A stretch of DNA of 19,088 nucleotides from Owenia fusiformis (GCA_903813345.2 CAIIXF020000001.1:31513556-31532643), one strand, 5' to 3'; counted from the first letter of the stretch, positions 9,863-18,315 are shown. Numbers and translations: made by a program. Notes: a model not told the origin generated them from the letters alone.

Positions 9863-11243
9863 TTATGCATCATTTGTTATGTTGTCTGAGTTTATGTTTT
9901 AAAGTTAGCAAACTTCGATTTTTGTCTAAAAATCATTATTAAAGCTGTTTTAAGAGTTAAAAAGCAATGTTTTCAGTATATTGCGTTTGGTCATGATAAC
10001 CAATTACAATATATTACAATAACAAGCATTAAATGTCGTTGCTATAGACACATATGGCGCAGGGTTTGGTAGATTAACAAAAATTGAATACATTTGAAAG
10101 TATCAATTAGCGTACCTTTGACCACATGGCTGAAGAATATTCTACGATAGTATTGGTAGCAACTTCCATCGCTGTAATTTGCAGAATGTACAGAGAAATG
10201 GAGCCCATGGGTTGTGGAGTACTGTACCCCATGTAAAGTGATTGGATCTGGGGGCAATTATGGATGCTTTAGGAAATGTATATTTAAAAAGGTATGCCAA
10301 CCATGCAACGATCGTGGTTATCATCGCGGGAAGAGAACCACTGGCGATCTTGAACGTGTCCGAAGAGTCGGAGGAGGAGGGCCGTCGTGCAACGGAGGTG
10401 CAATATAGAGTGGAAAGAGAAGAGAGAAACGTGTCAGTGTTAATATTTGGTTACCTTAATGCCGAGAAGAGTAAGTATTTGTAGAGTAGACTTCTTTTAA
10501 CCAATGGTCAGTCTGGAATAACATTACAACTTGAAAACATAAAGTTAACTTAACATATAGATCCATGGCTTAACATATCGTTCCTCCATGATGTGATTCG
10601 AAACTAATCGTAAGATATATCTAAAATAAATGTGCTTCCTTACCTGTATATTATGGCAGGTAGACAATATAGCAAAACTACGAACTCTGCGTTTGTTTGT
10701 GTATTTGAATTAATTAAATATAGTATGCATACATGGAAAGTTTTCAGTACACATACACAAACAATGTTACTGCATTACATCTTGAAATATACACATCTTG
10801 CAATATTATTGTTGATTGATAATGGTTTTGAATAATTTGAATACTGAATTAAATTTTAAAATAGTTGTTTTATTTTACAATTAAGAGCACCTCGTCAAAT
10901 CTTTCTGGCGTTTCCATGTATAATGGTAAACATCGAGCTATAAATGTAAAAAAATATAATGTCTGATTTGGGAGAAAACAAAGGAGTTTAGGCTTATCTG
11001 TATGAGGTTATAGTGTACATGACTTCAGCAAACACAACCGTTTTTGATATAGGCCTAGATCTTATTTTATTAAATTAAGCATTTTTGAAAGTGTAAATTA
11101 GTTAATTTAGATCCATTAGCGATGAACTGCAGTTAACAACATGTTTTTTTTAATTTATATTTTTTAACAATTCATATTTCTTCAAAGTTTTTGATTACTG
11201 ATAGTGTCTTTATGTTTTAGAATTCCATTCGATGATGACACAC
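9863..11243. other. AT-rich spacer between the two retroelements
   Basis: Mostly AT-rich sequence with no recognised gene. The only part that stands out is the CpG-richer segment around 10300-10470, listed as a possible exon. Other short frames (for example 10632-10835) have AT-driven composition and no domain. No repeat, tRNA-like fold or mobile-element end is evident. Confidence 0.5.
10260..10484 (+). CDS. Small hypothetical ORF or exon
   Basis: From the ATG the frame encodes 74 residues; it is open from 10242, just after a TGA. The product has a hydrophobic stretch (TIVVIIAG), then an acidic run (SEESEEE) and a mixed charged segment. I do not recognise the family. In favour of coding: the segment is clearly richer in GC and CpG than its surroundings. 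GTAAGT at 10471-10476 lies inside the frame and is a perfect intronic donor sequence, so the real exon may end at 10470. Against: it is short, no acceptor or partner exon is identified, and another frame overlaps it. It could also be a remnant of a DNA transposon gene. Confidence 0.25.
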   Translation: MDALGNVYLKRYANHATIVVIIAGREPLAILNVSEESEEEGRRATEVQYRVEREERNVSVLIFGYLNAEKSKYL

Positions 11244-11861
11244 TGTGAGGACCCTGGGGCAATAGTTAAATAATAACAATCAAATCACAGGGGAAATACG
11301 TTTAACTAAAAACAAAATCAGGGCCGTCACTTAATGGGGGGAAATAAATAATTAACAATTGGTAGCGTGACAAGTAAATATATGGGGGCAAATGAAATAA
11401 ATACAACAACAATGAATGGTAGCGTGGAAATTTGGAAAGTAAATTGGAATAAGCGTAATTTAAATCAATGGTAGCGTGGAAGTTAAAATAGTTAAATTAA
11501 AGTGAATGTTCAATTTATATGAAAGGGCACTAAAGTGTATAATATGAAATGAATGAAGAAACAAATAGATTAAAGTTCAATAAATCTATTGTAATTAAAA
11601 TAATACTCAAAAATACTAGTACAAATACAATATTACAAAAACACACCAGAATACATTAAGTGGCTTACCCATACTGTCGTTTCCTTTGTTCAATGATATC
11701 CAACATGTTTTAGCTTATGTCTAAAAATGTGAAGAAACCAAGTGTTCCTGTCAAGGTCCGGTGTTAAAGTGTCTCTTGACCAAAGGAAACAGACAGTTTA
11801 TATTCTAAAAGTTGCCAAATTACCATATTATTGCACTGTACCTGGCCCTGGGACCAGGCAC

Positions 11862-12452
11862 TAGTGGTGTCAATTAACCGCTTGAGCATTAACCGGTTAA
11901 CCGGGGGTTTTACCGGTTAAAGTCGGTTAACCGGCGGGAAATTTGAACTGATAATTTCAAATGAAATCTTCATCTTCGATCTTGAAAGATGAAAAAAATT
12001 GGAAAAATGATATATCGGCGTTTATTTTTTACGTTCGTCAAGCTGAAGCTTTACTCTATTCTTTGTAAGTAAGCGCGGAAAAGCAATGTGGCAGGAATTA
12101 AAGTTGTTGATTGGATGTTTGTAAGGAATTATCGGACCTATCACATGTATGAGTAGCTCACATGAAACTGACGCTTGAAAAACAAACAGATTAAAATGCA
12201 AAGTAAGCGCGGGAAAGCAATGTGGCAGGGATTAAAGTTGCTGATTGGATGTTTGTAAGGAGTTAAAGGACTTATGACATGTATGAGTAGCTTACGTGAA
12301 ACTGACACCATAAAACCAAACGGATTAGCATGCAAAATAAGCGCGGGAAATAACAGAATTATACACGGTCAACTAACCGCCCATAAAAACACAGACCGGT
12401 CAAGGCATTATCGGCGGTTAACCGGTTAACCGGTTAATACTTGACACCTCTA
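11862..12452. mobile_element. hAT-type MITE inserted in the LTR
   Basis: A 591-bp non-coding element is flanked by the perfect 8-bp duplication CCAGGCAC (11854-11861 and 12453-12460). Its ends are TAGTGGTGTCAA and TTGACACCTCTA, inverted repeats with one mismatch in twelve. Beyond them both ends carry repeated palindromic AACCGGTTAACCGG motifs, extending an imperfect inverted repeat for roughly 70-90 bp. The 8-bp duplication and the (C/T)AGNGGTGTCAA-like end are hallmarks of the hAT superfamily. There is no transposase frame, so it must have moved using an enzyme supplied elsewhere. Confidence 0.9.
12071..12350. repeat. 134-bp tandem duplication inside the MITE
   Basis: The word aagcgcgg recurs at 12071, 12205 and 12339, exactly 134 bp apart. 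The first two units are full and closely similar: both contain gcaatgtggcagg, gattggatgtttgtaagg and catgtatgagtagct. The third is only a short start before the right inverted repeat. It makes up most of the MITE core. Confidence 0.85.
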
Positions 12453-12730
12453 CCAGGCACTGAACAAAGGGATGATTCTTACAGCTAAGGGATTATCTAA
12501 GAAAGCCAGACTGTAACTAATTGTCTATTCAAAAAGTTTGAATAGAGTTACAATGCAAAACTTTATGAAGGAAAAATGTGAAACGAAAATGTAACTTTAA
12601 ATATTAAAACATGGAAATAACATTGCTATAATTAAAACTAAATATAATACATTGATATTAAGAAGGATTTAACACGATGACAAGTGATCAGAAAACAAGG
12701 GTATACCACCTTTGATCACGGGTCATCACA

Positions 12731-12743
12731 TCACTTCCCCTTT
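12731..12743 (-). other. Polypurine tract of the minus-strand element
   Basis: On the minus strand AAAGGGGAAGTGA directly precedes the LTR start TGTGATGACC. Position, strand and composition fit the plus-strand DNA primer site of this element and confirm its orientation. Confidence 0.75.
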
Positions 12744-13732
12744 AAAAACAGGTTCGACCCGAACCTCTATAAAAACAAACTATAGTTCATAAGTCTATGA
12801 GCTGTTAACTTAGATAACAAAATGTTCACGTTATTTAAAATCCACAGGATAGATATCCAAGAAGATACTAAATGTTCATGGTTCTCCATTTAATTGTAAC
12901 ATGGAGTACACCATCTTGCAGTTGCTCATCTTAAGCTAGATTTGTCATGGAGTTGTTCCAGGCATATATAATCTGGTACCACCAAGTGTCCAAAGTTTCA
13001 GCCACTGTTGATTCCTCTAGCCATTTTCAGGATTTGTTGAATATGTTGGTCGGACAAACTTCTTCATCACAGCAGAGGTAGTCATGTCCTTCTCGGTTCA
13101 CACGGTTCACGGAGACAAGGTTCACAGGATTCCACTACTGGATGGGCATGATGAGTGACACAAAGCAATCTCTATGAAATTAGGAGTTTGTCATGGACGG
13201 GTTCTTCTCCATGGTGTCACTCATTCCCAGTTGGGAAAACATTCCATCCACCAACAATTCGATCCACCTCAGGAATCAATTTCAGTAACCAGGTAGCGAG
13301 CAGTCTTTCAACTTTCCAAGGGTCAGGAGGCAAATTCATTTAAATTTCTCCCAGAACAAGGTTGGCGTAAATCAGGGTCAGGTTCTTCAAATTTATGGGC
13401 AAATGACTGGGGACTAAAGCTTCCTGGGTATCAATACTGGCAGTTTTGGGCACACAACAGGGCCAAATACCAAACCAGCTATCCATTTTCACAGTTGGGT
13501 CATGTTCATTTCAAAAGGTTCAGAAGTGCCTGTAGACCAAGGCATATTGGGACAATCATCAGATTAATCGGTTCCAGGACTAACAATTCAAACAGATTGG
13601 GTCATTGTCACATCAATGTCAATGCTGAGATGATTTATAACAGGGCTTTCCTTGGGTTCCTCGAGTTCATCAGTTGGGCTGCTGAGAGCGAGTATATGTC
13701 CAAGTGCAACCTAGGGGTCAGAATTATGGCAG
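12744..13732 (-). pseudogene. Decayed 3' interior of the minus-strand element
   Basis: Just past the end of the acidic frame, a neighbouring minus-strand frame (codons starting at 13740) continues in similar style, rich in acidic residues, proline, serine and threonine, but with several stops through about 13440. This suggests an older, longer coding region damaged by a frameshift and point mutations. Nearer the polypurine tract I see no coherent frame. No Pol motif (YIDD-like, D,D-35-E-like or zinc-finger) was found in the minus-strand reading. Plus-strand frames here (13155-13343, 13495-13758, 13704-13952) look like antisense shadows. Confidence 0.45.
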
Positions 13733-14344
13733 TCAACACTTGGGAACAAGGACAATAGGGGGAGCTGGAGGCTCCTCGATGGGTTTGGCATCTCCAGGGT
13801 CAAGTTCATGGTCAGGGAAACAGTTTAAATTAGTAACATTTTCATATGACAAACAGTCAACTTTCCCATGTTCAGGAAGCAAATCACTCCCTTCAGCAAT
13901 AACACTGAGGCAAATCGGGTCACGGGCCTCCTCTACAGGACAAGATAAATGACTGGGAACAACAGGGTCCCTAAATAGCAGTTCAGGGCAAATAACAGGG
14001 TCAACCTGGTCAAGAGTCAACGGAGTTGCTTTCTGCAACTCATCCAAGTGTTTGGCGACCATTATATCAACAAAATCATCGCTGCTATCAGTCAGGGGAA
14101 CATCAGCCTCAAGGGTTTTACAAGGGTCTGGACATGGGGGAATAGAATCAACTTCACACTGTTTCTTTGACAAATCCTCTCGGGCAGGGGGCAAAAGGTC
14201 ATGGATCAACTCCCCAGAAGCAATGGGTATACTTTTATATAACGTCACTGGCTGGGGGCAATTGTAGCCACTTTGGATTTTAAAACTGGTGGGCCTTTGT
14301 GGCTTGGATGCTGAATCGAGGCCCACCGACTCAGCACATTCTAG
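13733..14344 (-). CDS. Acidic ORF reached by -1 frameshift after Gag
   Basis: The frame is open across the end of gag and continues 203 codons from the slippery site to a TGA at 13735-13733. It has no ATG at its start; the first convenient initiation codon would be a GTG at 14326. It is therefore best explained as the extension of a Gag fusion made by ribosomal frameshifting. The product is acidic and proline-rich, with recurring DPV/DPI phrases (for example DPVICPEL, DPVVPSHL, DPICLS). Pol or protease would be expected here in a standard element, but I see no D-T/S-G protease triad and no zinc finger. Function is unknown. Decayed sequence of similar flavour follows in another frame, so the present stop may not be the ancestral end. 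Confidence 0.55.
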   Translation of the reverse strand, partial: LECAESVGLDSASKPQRPTSFKIQSGYNCPQPVTLYKSIPIASGELIHDLLPPAREDLSKKQCEVDSIPPCPDPCKTLEADVPLTDSSDDFVDIMVAKHLDELQKATPLTLDQVDPVICPELLFRDPVVPSHLSCPVEEARDPICLSVIAEGSDLLPEHGKVDCLSYENVTNLNCFPDHELDPGDAKPIEEPPAPPIVLVPKC

Positions 14345-14350
14345 TTTCCC
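14341..14350 (-). promoter_or_regulatory. Putative -1 ribosomal frameshift site
   Basis: On the minus strand the heptamer GGGAAAC (14350-14344) is phased as G GGA AAC in the gag frame and is followed immediately by the gag stop TAG (14343-14341). This is the canonical X XXY YYZ pattern; GGGAAAC is a known working slippery sequence at the gag-pro junction of some betaretroviruses. A -1 slip enters precisely the frame that is open for 203 codons. I did not establish a downstream pseudoknot, so activity is inferred from heptamer, phase, stop and downstream frame together. Confidence 0.7.
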
Positions 14351-15582
14351 GAATAAGTTGAGGCATTGGTCTTAAGGGCAGGGCAGTCAGACACTACGTG
14401 GCCATCAACACCACATTTGAAGCAAACTCGGGCTCCAGTGACCTTGGAATTTGGATGTCTGTGAAGACAATCAAATATGCTGTGCTTCCGAGTATCACAT
14501 AGTTTACAATACTGGGCACGTGTGGGCTTGGACATGGGCCGTCGGTCAACCTTCTCCTTCAGGGCCTGGGCAATGTATTGGTGAAGAGCCTCCATCTGTT
14601 TTTCCATCATCTTAGAAAACTGGGAAATCAAACTCATTGGGGATTCAGATGAAGGGCTTTGGACATGGGCCTCAGTTGCTCGAAGCTCAGGATCATGAGT
14701 CGCTCGCAAACGTTTCTTCCGACCTTTGAAAAAGGATTCGTATTGTAGGGCCATGGTAAGGGCCTGGTTAAGAGAAGTGGGCTTGGCGAATGAAAGTTTT
14801 GCCTCAAGATCCACATCATTTAAGGCATCAGTAAATGACTGCATTGCTTGGTTCTCAATACCAGACTTAGGCATACCCAGGCTACCATATGCGTTGCAGG
14901 CAAGTTTTCTAACCTCATGGGCTAACTTCTCAAGGGGTTCACCAGGGCCTCGGAGTCTATTTTTCAAAATAGCTCGGGCATTGTCACTTTGTTGAGGAGG
15001 CTCATAGTTCATCTGCAGGGCATTGATGATAGAGTCAAGGTCAGGATCAACCCCTTCTTCTATATCATCAAGAACATTGGCTGCCTCGCCCTCAAGACTT
15101 CTGACCAAATAGATCGCAGCCTCATCACTATCCCAACCATTATTTTTGGAGACTAAACGGAATTGGATCAAAAATGCTGTCAAACTACATTTTCCATCGA
15201 ATTTGGGGGCCCTCATCTCCCGTTTCTTATTGTAGATTGGTTTCGGACTTTGGATTTTTGACTCACTCCCTCCTGAAGAACTATTATCACACCATTTGGG
15301 AAGGTCAGTGGAACGTTTCTTGTATTTCTTCGTCTGCAGTAGTGAATCGACCTTACTCAAGGGATCCCTGGGGGCATAAGACATCTGTTCAAATGGGTCA
15401 GAATGGGCTGTTTCATACCCCATTGAAATTGACTGGGAAGGCACTAGGTTATGGGATTCCTGCCTCTTTGTGTGCGGAGAAATGGGGGAATGGTGATTGA
15501 AGGGCATAGGTCTAGACTTAAGATGCCCCTTAGATCTGGAAGTTATACTGGATCTGGACTGTTGATCAGATACCCATGACAT
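14341..15582 (-). CDS. Gag-like protein with two CCHC zinc knuckles
   Basis: Counting from the ATG at 15582 this is a 413-residue protein. It has a basic, serine-rich start (1-125), a retrotransposon Gag capsid-like region about 125-290 (APKFDGKCSLTAFLIQFR, then EAAIYLVRSLEGEAANVL), a basic patch (FKGRKKRLR), and two zinc knuckles of C-x2-C-x4-H-x4-C form at 359-372 and 387-400. Its role would be to coat and package element RNA. The frame also extends upstream without a frame change, through one TGA (15627-15625), into the 19-residue repeat protein, so the ATG may be internal to a larger Gag. It ends at the frameshift heptamer. It differs from the Gag of the plus-strand element in the window. 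Confidence 0.85.
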   Translation of the reverse strand: MSWVSDQQSRSSITSRSKGHLKSRPMPFNHHSPISPHTKRQESHNLVPSQSISMGYETAHSDPFEQMSYAPRDPLSKVDSLLQTKKYKKRSTDLPKWCDNSSSGGSESKIQSPKPIYNKKREMRAPKFDGKCSLTAFLIQFRLVSKNNGWDSDEAAIYLVRSLEGEAANVLDDIEEGVDPDLDSIINALQMNYEPPQQSDNARAILKNRLRGPGEPLEKLAHEVRKLACNAYGSLGMPKSGIENQAMQSFTDALNDVDLEAKLSFAKPTSLNQALTMALQYESFFKGRKKRLRATHDPELRATEAHVQSPSSESPMSLISQFSKMMEKQMEALHQYIAQALKEKVDRRPMSKPTRAQYCKLCDTRKHSIFDCLHRHPNSKVTGARVCFKCGVDGHVVSDCPALKTNASTYSGN

Positions 15583-15585
15583 GGT

Positions 15586-17577
15586 ATCGGATTCCCTCCC
15601 AGTATATCTTGAACATAGGGGAGCTCAAGAGAACTCATCCCTTGCATATTCCCTCCCAGTGTGCATTGGGCTGAGGGGAGCTCCGGAGAGCTCACTCTGG
15701 ATTTTTCCCCAAAAAGAGTGCCTTGGGCTTAGGGGAGCTTTAGAGAGCTCACCCCTGAGATAATAATCACCATGATGCAATGGACTAAGGGGAACTCGTG
15801 AGAGCTCGCCCCTTGCATATTCCCTCCCCGTGTGCCTTAGATGCAGGGGAGCTCCATTGAACTCCCTCCTCGAGTATATTTCCCCATGAGGCAATGGGCT
15901 TGGGGAAGCTCGGGAAGGCTCATCCCACGGATTTGTCCCCCCTGGGTGTTTTTGAAAAGTGAGAGTTCTTGCGGGCTTACCACTTGGGTGCTTCTTTCCA
16001 GGATGCATCAAGCCCAGGGGAGCTTGGAAAGGCTCACCCTGCGAAAATTCCCCCTTAAAATGCTCTTGGCTTAGGGGAGCTTGAGAAGGCTCACCCGATG
16101 AATTGGCTTTCTCTGGGTATGTTTGAGAAGTGGGAGCTCTTTCGAGCTCACCACGGGGGTATTTCTCCCCAGTATATCTAGAAACGAGGCGAGCTTGGGA
16201 AGGCTCACCCTCCGATGATTCCCTCTGTAAACGCCCTTGGCTTAGGGGAGCTTGAGAAGGCTCACCCCATGAATTGGCTTCCCCTGGGTATGTTTGAGAA
16301 GTGGGAGCTCTTTCGAGCTCACCACGGGGGTATTTCTCCCCAGTATATCTAGAAACGAGGCGAGCTTGGGAAGGCTCACCCTCCGATGATTCCCTCTGTA
16401 AACGCCCTTGGCTACGGGGAGCTTGAGAAGGCTCACCCCATGAATTGGCTTCCCCTGGGTATGTTTGAGAACTGGGAGCTCTTTCGAGCTCACCACGGGG
16501 GTATTTCTCCCCAGTATACCTAGGAACGAGGGGAGCTTGGGAAGGCTCACCCTGCAATGATTCCTTCTTTAAACGCCCTTGGCTAAGGAGAGCTTGAGAA
16601 GGCTCGCCCCATGAATTGGCTTCCCCTGGGTATGTTTGAGAACTGGGAGCTCTTTCGAGCCCACCACAGGGGTATTTCTCCCCAGTATACCTAGAAACGA
16701 GGGGAGCTTGGGAAGGCTCACCCTGCAATGATTCCCTCTTTAAACGCCCTTGGCCTAGGGGAGCTTGAGAAGGCTCACCCCATGAATTGGCTTCCCCTGG
16801 GTATGTTTGAGAACTGGGAGCTCTTTCGAGCTCACCACGGGGGTATTTCTCCCCAGAATACCTAGAAACGAGGGGAGCTTGGGAAGGCTCACCCTGCGAT
16901 GATTCCCTCTTTAAACGAACTTGGCTTAGGGGAGCTTGAGAAGGCTCACCCCATGAATTGGCTTCCCCTGGGTATGTTTGTGAACTGGGAGCTCTTTCGA
17001 GCTCACCACGGGGGTATTTCTCCCCAGAATACCTAGAAACGAGGGGAGCTTGGGAAGGCTCACCCTGCGATGATTCCCTCTGTAAACGCCCTTGGCTTAG
17101 GGGAGCTTGAGAAGGCTCGCCCCATGAATTGGCTTCCCCTGGGTATGTTTGAGAACTGGGAGCTCTTTCGAGCTCACCACGGGGGTATTTCTCCCCAGTA
17201 TACCTAGAAACGAGGGGAGCTTGGGAAGGCTCACCCTGCAATGATTCCTTCTTTAAACGCCCTTGGCTTAGGGGAGCTTGGGAAGGCTGACCTCACGGAT
17301 TGGCTTCCCCTGGGTATGTTTGAGAACTGGGAGCTCTTTCGAGCTCACCACGGGGGTATTTCTCCCCAGAATACCTAGAAACGAGAGCATCTTGGGAAGG
17401 CTCATCCTGCGATGATTCCCTCTTTAAACGCCCTTGGCTTAGGGGAGCTTGGGAAGGCTCACCCCACGGATTTGTCCTCCCTGCATGTTTTCGAAAAGTG
17501 GGAGCTCTTGCGAGCTCACCACATGGGTATTTCTCCCCTGAATACAAAGAAACTGGGGGAGCTTGGGAAGGCTCACC
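15586..17577 (-). repeat. Coding 57-bp/171-bp hierarchical tandem repeat
   Basis: The basic unit is 57 bp (19 residues, theme GExSxAPLSxxxxGxxYxR), about 35 copies. In the central part three variant units form a 171-bp higher-order unit: one starting GEPSQAPLVSRY, one GELERAPSSQTYPG, one GEPSQAPLSQGRL. The landmark tgattcc recurs at 17413, 17242, 17071, 16900, 16729, 16558, 16387 and 16216, always exactly 171 bp apart. Units near the gag end (15586-16050) are more diverged and not organised in threes. All length changes keep the reading frame, so the array was shaped by selection on protein or by unequal exchange of whole units. Composition is hydrophilic (Glu, Ser, Pro, Gln, Arg); probably disordered. 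Confidence 0.92.
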
Positions 17578-17958
17578 CACTGTAGAATTCTCCCAAACAG
17601 GTGTAGAAAAGGGATTATTCCATGAATCAATAGGGGGGAAAAACATTGAAGGACTTTGCCAAAGCGTTTGATCGGGTTCAATTTTAAATTTATTTATATA
17701 GCCACTAGGTGAGGCAGATCTTGGTGGCTTTGGTGATACACCAGGCATCGAACGCTGGGCTCTGCGCTCAGAATGCTTGGAAGTATCTGGTAAGGGTAAA
17801 GTATCTGCCATGGCAAATTTCATGTCCTGGTCATCAAGCGCACGATGACCTGGGACAATTTCAGGGTCATCAAATGAACAGTCTGACCTAGACGTGGTCA
17901 ATGGGGCTTGTTGGGCAGCAGAGGAAATACTCATAGTGACTGTTTTGTAATTGGGCAT
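17293..17958 (-). CDS. N-terminal segment of the repeat-Gag protein
   Basis: 221 residues from the first ATG downstream of the primer binding site. Residues 1-127 are non-repetitive, rich in serine, proline and aspartate, with no recognised domain, signal peptide or membrane segment. From about residue 128 the GEPSQAP-type repeats begin. The stop is the TGA at 17295-17293 in place of a repeat tryptophan. It may be translated as a truncated protein; no family is recognised. Confidence 0.5.
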   Translation of the reverse strand: MPNYKTVTMSISSAAQQAPLTTSRSDCSFDDPEIVPGHRALDDQDMKFAMADTLPLPDTSKHSERRAQRSMPGVSPKPPRSASPSGYINKFKIEPDQTLWQSPSMFFPPIDSWNNPFSTPVWENSTVGEPSQAPPVSLYSGEKYPCGELARAPTFRKHAGRTNPWGEPSQAPLSQGRLKRESSQDEPSQDALVSRYSGEKYPRGELERAPSSQTYPGEANP

Positions 17959-18074
17959 GTATTTGCGCTGAAAATTGGTAATGTTAGAAACAAAGAAACA
18001 AATAAAGCTAAAAGATCACACTAAAATAAAAATAAAATTTGAGGCATGTGTCAACACTTTCAAAGTATTATATA

Positions 18075-18090
18075 CCACCACCTGGCACCA
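18075..18090 (-). other. Primer binding site of the minus-strand element
   Basis: Two bases inside the 5' LTR edge (18093), the minus strand reads TGGTGCCAGGTGGTGG. It starts with TGG, complementary to the CCA end of tRNA, and the plus strand reads like a tRNA 3' end (ccacctggcacca). Position and orientation are right for priming minus-strand DNA synthesis. The implied acceptor stem would begin GCCAGG; I did not verify which tRNA that is. Confidence 0.65.
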
Positions 18091-18092
18091 TT

Positions 18093-18315
18093 TGTGAGGA
18101 CCCTGGGGCAATAGTTAAATAATAACAATCAAATCACAGGGGAAATACGTTTAACTAAAAACAAAATCAGGGCCGTCACTTAATGGGGGGAAATAAATAA
18201 TTAACAATTGGTAGCGTGACAAGTAAATATATGGGGGCAAATGAAATAAATACAACAACAATGAATGGTAGCGTGGAAATTTGGAAAGTAAATTGGAATA
18301 AGCGTAATTTAAATC
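18093..18315 (-). repeat. Truncated 5' LTR of the minus-strand element
   Basis: 223 bp identical at every position to 11244-11466. It ends correctly on the interior side (TGTGAGG on the plus strand, that is CCTCACA on the minus strand), but identity stops abruptly after 18315, leaving out about three quarters of the LTR, including the promoter-side portion. No TG end and no target duplication can be found there. A deletion, a rearrangement or an assembly join at 18315/18316 would explain it. Confidence 0.85.

Larger units (their letters stand above)
11244..12730 (-). repeat. 3' LTR of the minus-strand element, interrupted by a MITE
   Basis: On the minus strand the block begins TGTGATGACC and ends GGTCCTCACA. 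The two ends are inverted copies with nine of ten bases matching. A polypurine tract lies immediately upstream at 12731-12743. The total is 1487 bp; removing the 591-bp MITE and one 8-bp target copy leaves 888 bp. The first 223 bp (plus-strand coordinates) recur exactly at 18093-18315. Within it, TGGTAGCGTG occurs on the plus strand at 11360, 11417 and 11469, a small irregular internal repeat. Confidence 0.85.
14341..17958 (-). pseudogene. Giant repeat-Gag frame broken by two TGA codons
   Basis: Three open segments (17958-17293, 17241-15625 and 15582-14341) all lie in the same minus-strand frame, separated only by TGA codons at 17295-17293 and 15627-15625. The segment after the first TGA has no ATG at its start (the nominal start is TTG), so it reads as a continuation. 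The first TGA falls where other repeat copies have TGG (Trp); the second falls where other copies have a glycine codon. The whole is 1206 codons: a 127-residue non-repetitive N-terminus from the ATG at 17958, about 660 residues of 19-residue repeats, then Gag. Its start is about 120 bp after the primer binding site, as expected for gag. Either the copy is dead, or the Gag portion is still made from the ATG at 15582. Confidence 0.7.
11244..18315 (-). mobile_element. Non-autonomous, Gag-bearing LTR retrotransposon lacking pol
   Basis: This 7072-bp element reads on the minus strand. In transcription order it has: a 5' LTR fragment (18315-18093); a primer binding site two bases inside the LTR (18090-18075); a long repeat-plus-Gag frame (17958-14341); a -1 frameshift signal; a 203-codon acidic frame (to 13733); decayed sequence; a polypurine tract (12743-12731); and a 3' LTR (12730-11244). 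The 223 bp at 11244-11466 and 18093-18315 are identical base for base. No reverse transcriptase, RNase H, integrase or recognisable protease motif is present in the 5.36-kb interior, so it should depend on another element's enzymes. The interior is visibly richer in GC than the surrounding spacer. The Gag type (retrotransposon Gag with two CCHC knuckles) is compatible with a Ty3/gypsy origin. Confidence 0.85.

Noticed and set aside
11360-11480. tRNA gene or tRNA-derived SINE suggested by GGTAGCGTGG
   Set aside because: About ten bases resemble a tRNA 5' end, but there is no anticodon arm, no B box and no acceptor closure, and it sits inside an LTR.
14315-14344. A degenerate protease active site (GLDSAS) just after the frameshift
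   Set aside because: The glycine of the D-T/S-G triad is absent and there is no second conserved protease motif downstream, so the similarity is too weak to call.
15174-16074. Plus-strand frames across gag and the repeat array
   Set aside because: They mirror the codon structure of the minus-strand repeat and Gag; the minus strand has the zinc knuckles and the longer frame.
16216-17413. CRISPR-like array
   Set aside because: The 171-bp periodic units are contiguous, coding and have no unique spacers; the context is eukaryotic.
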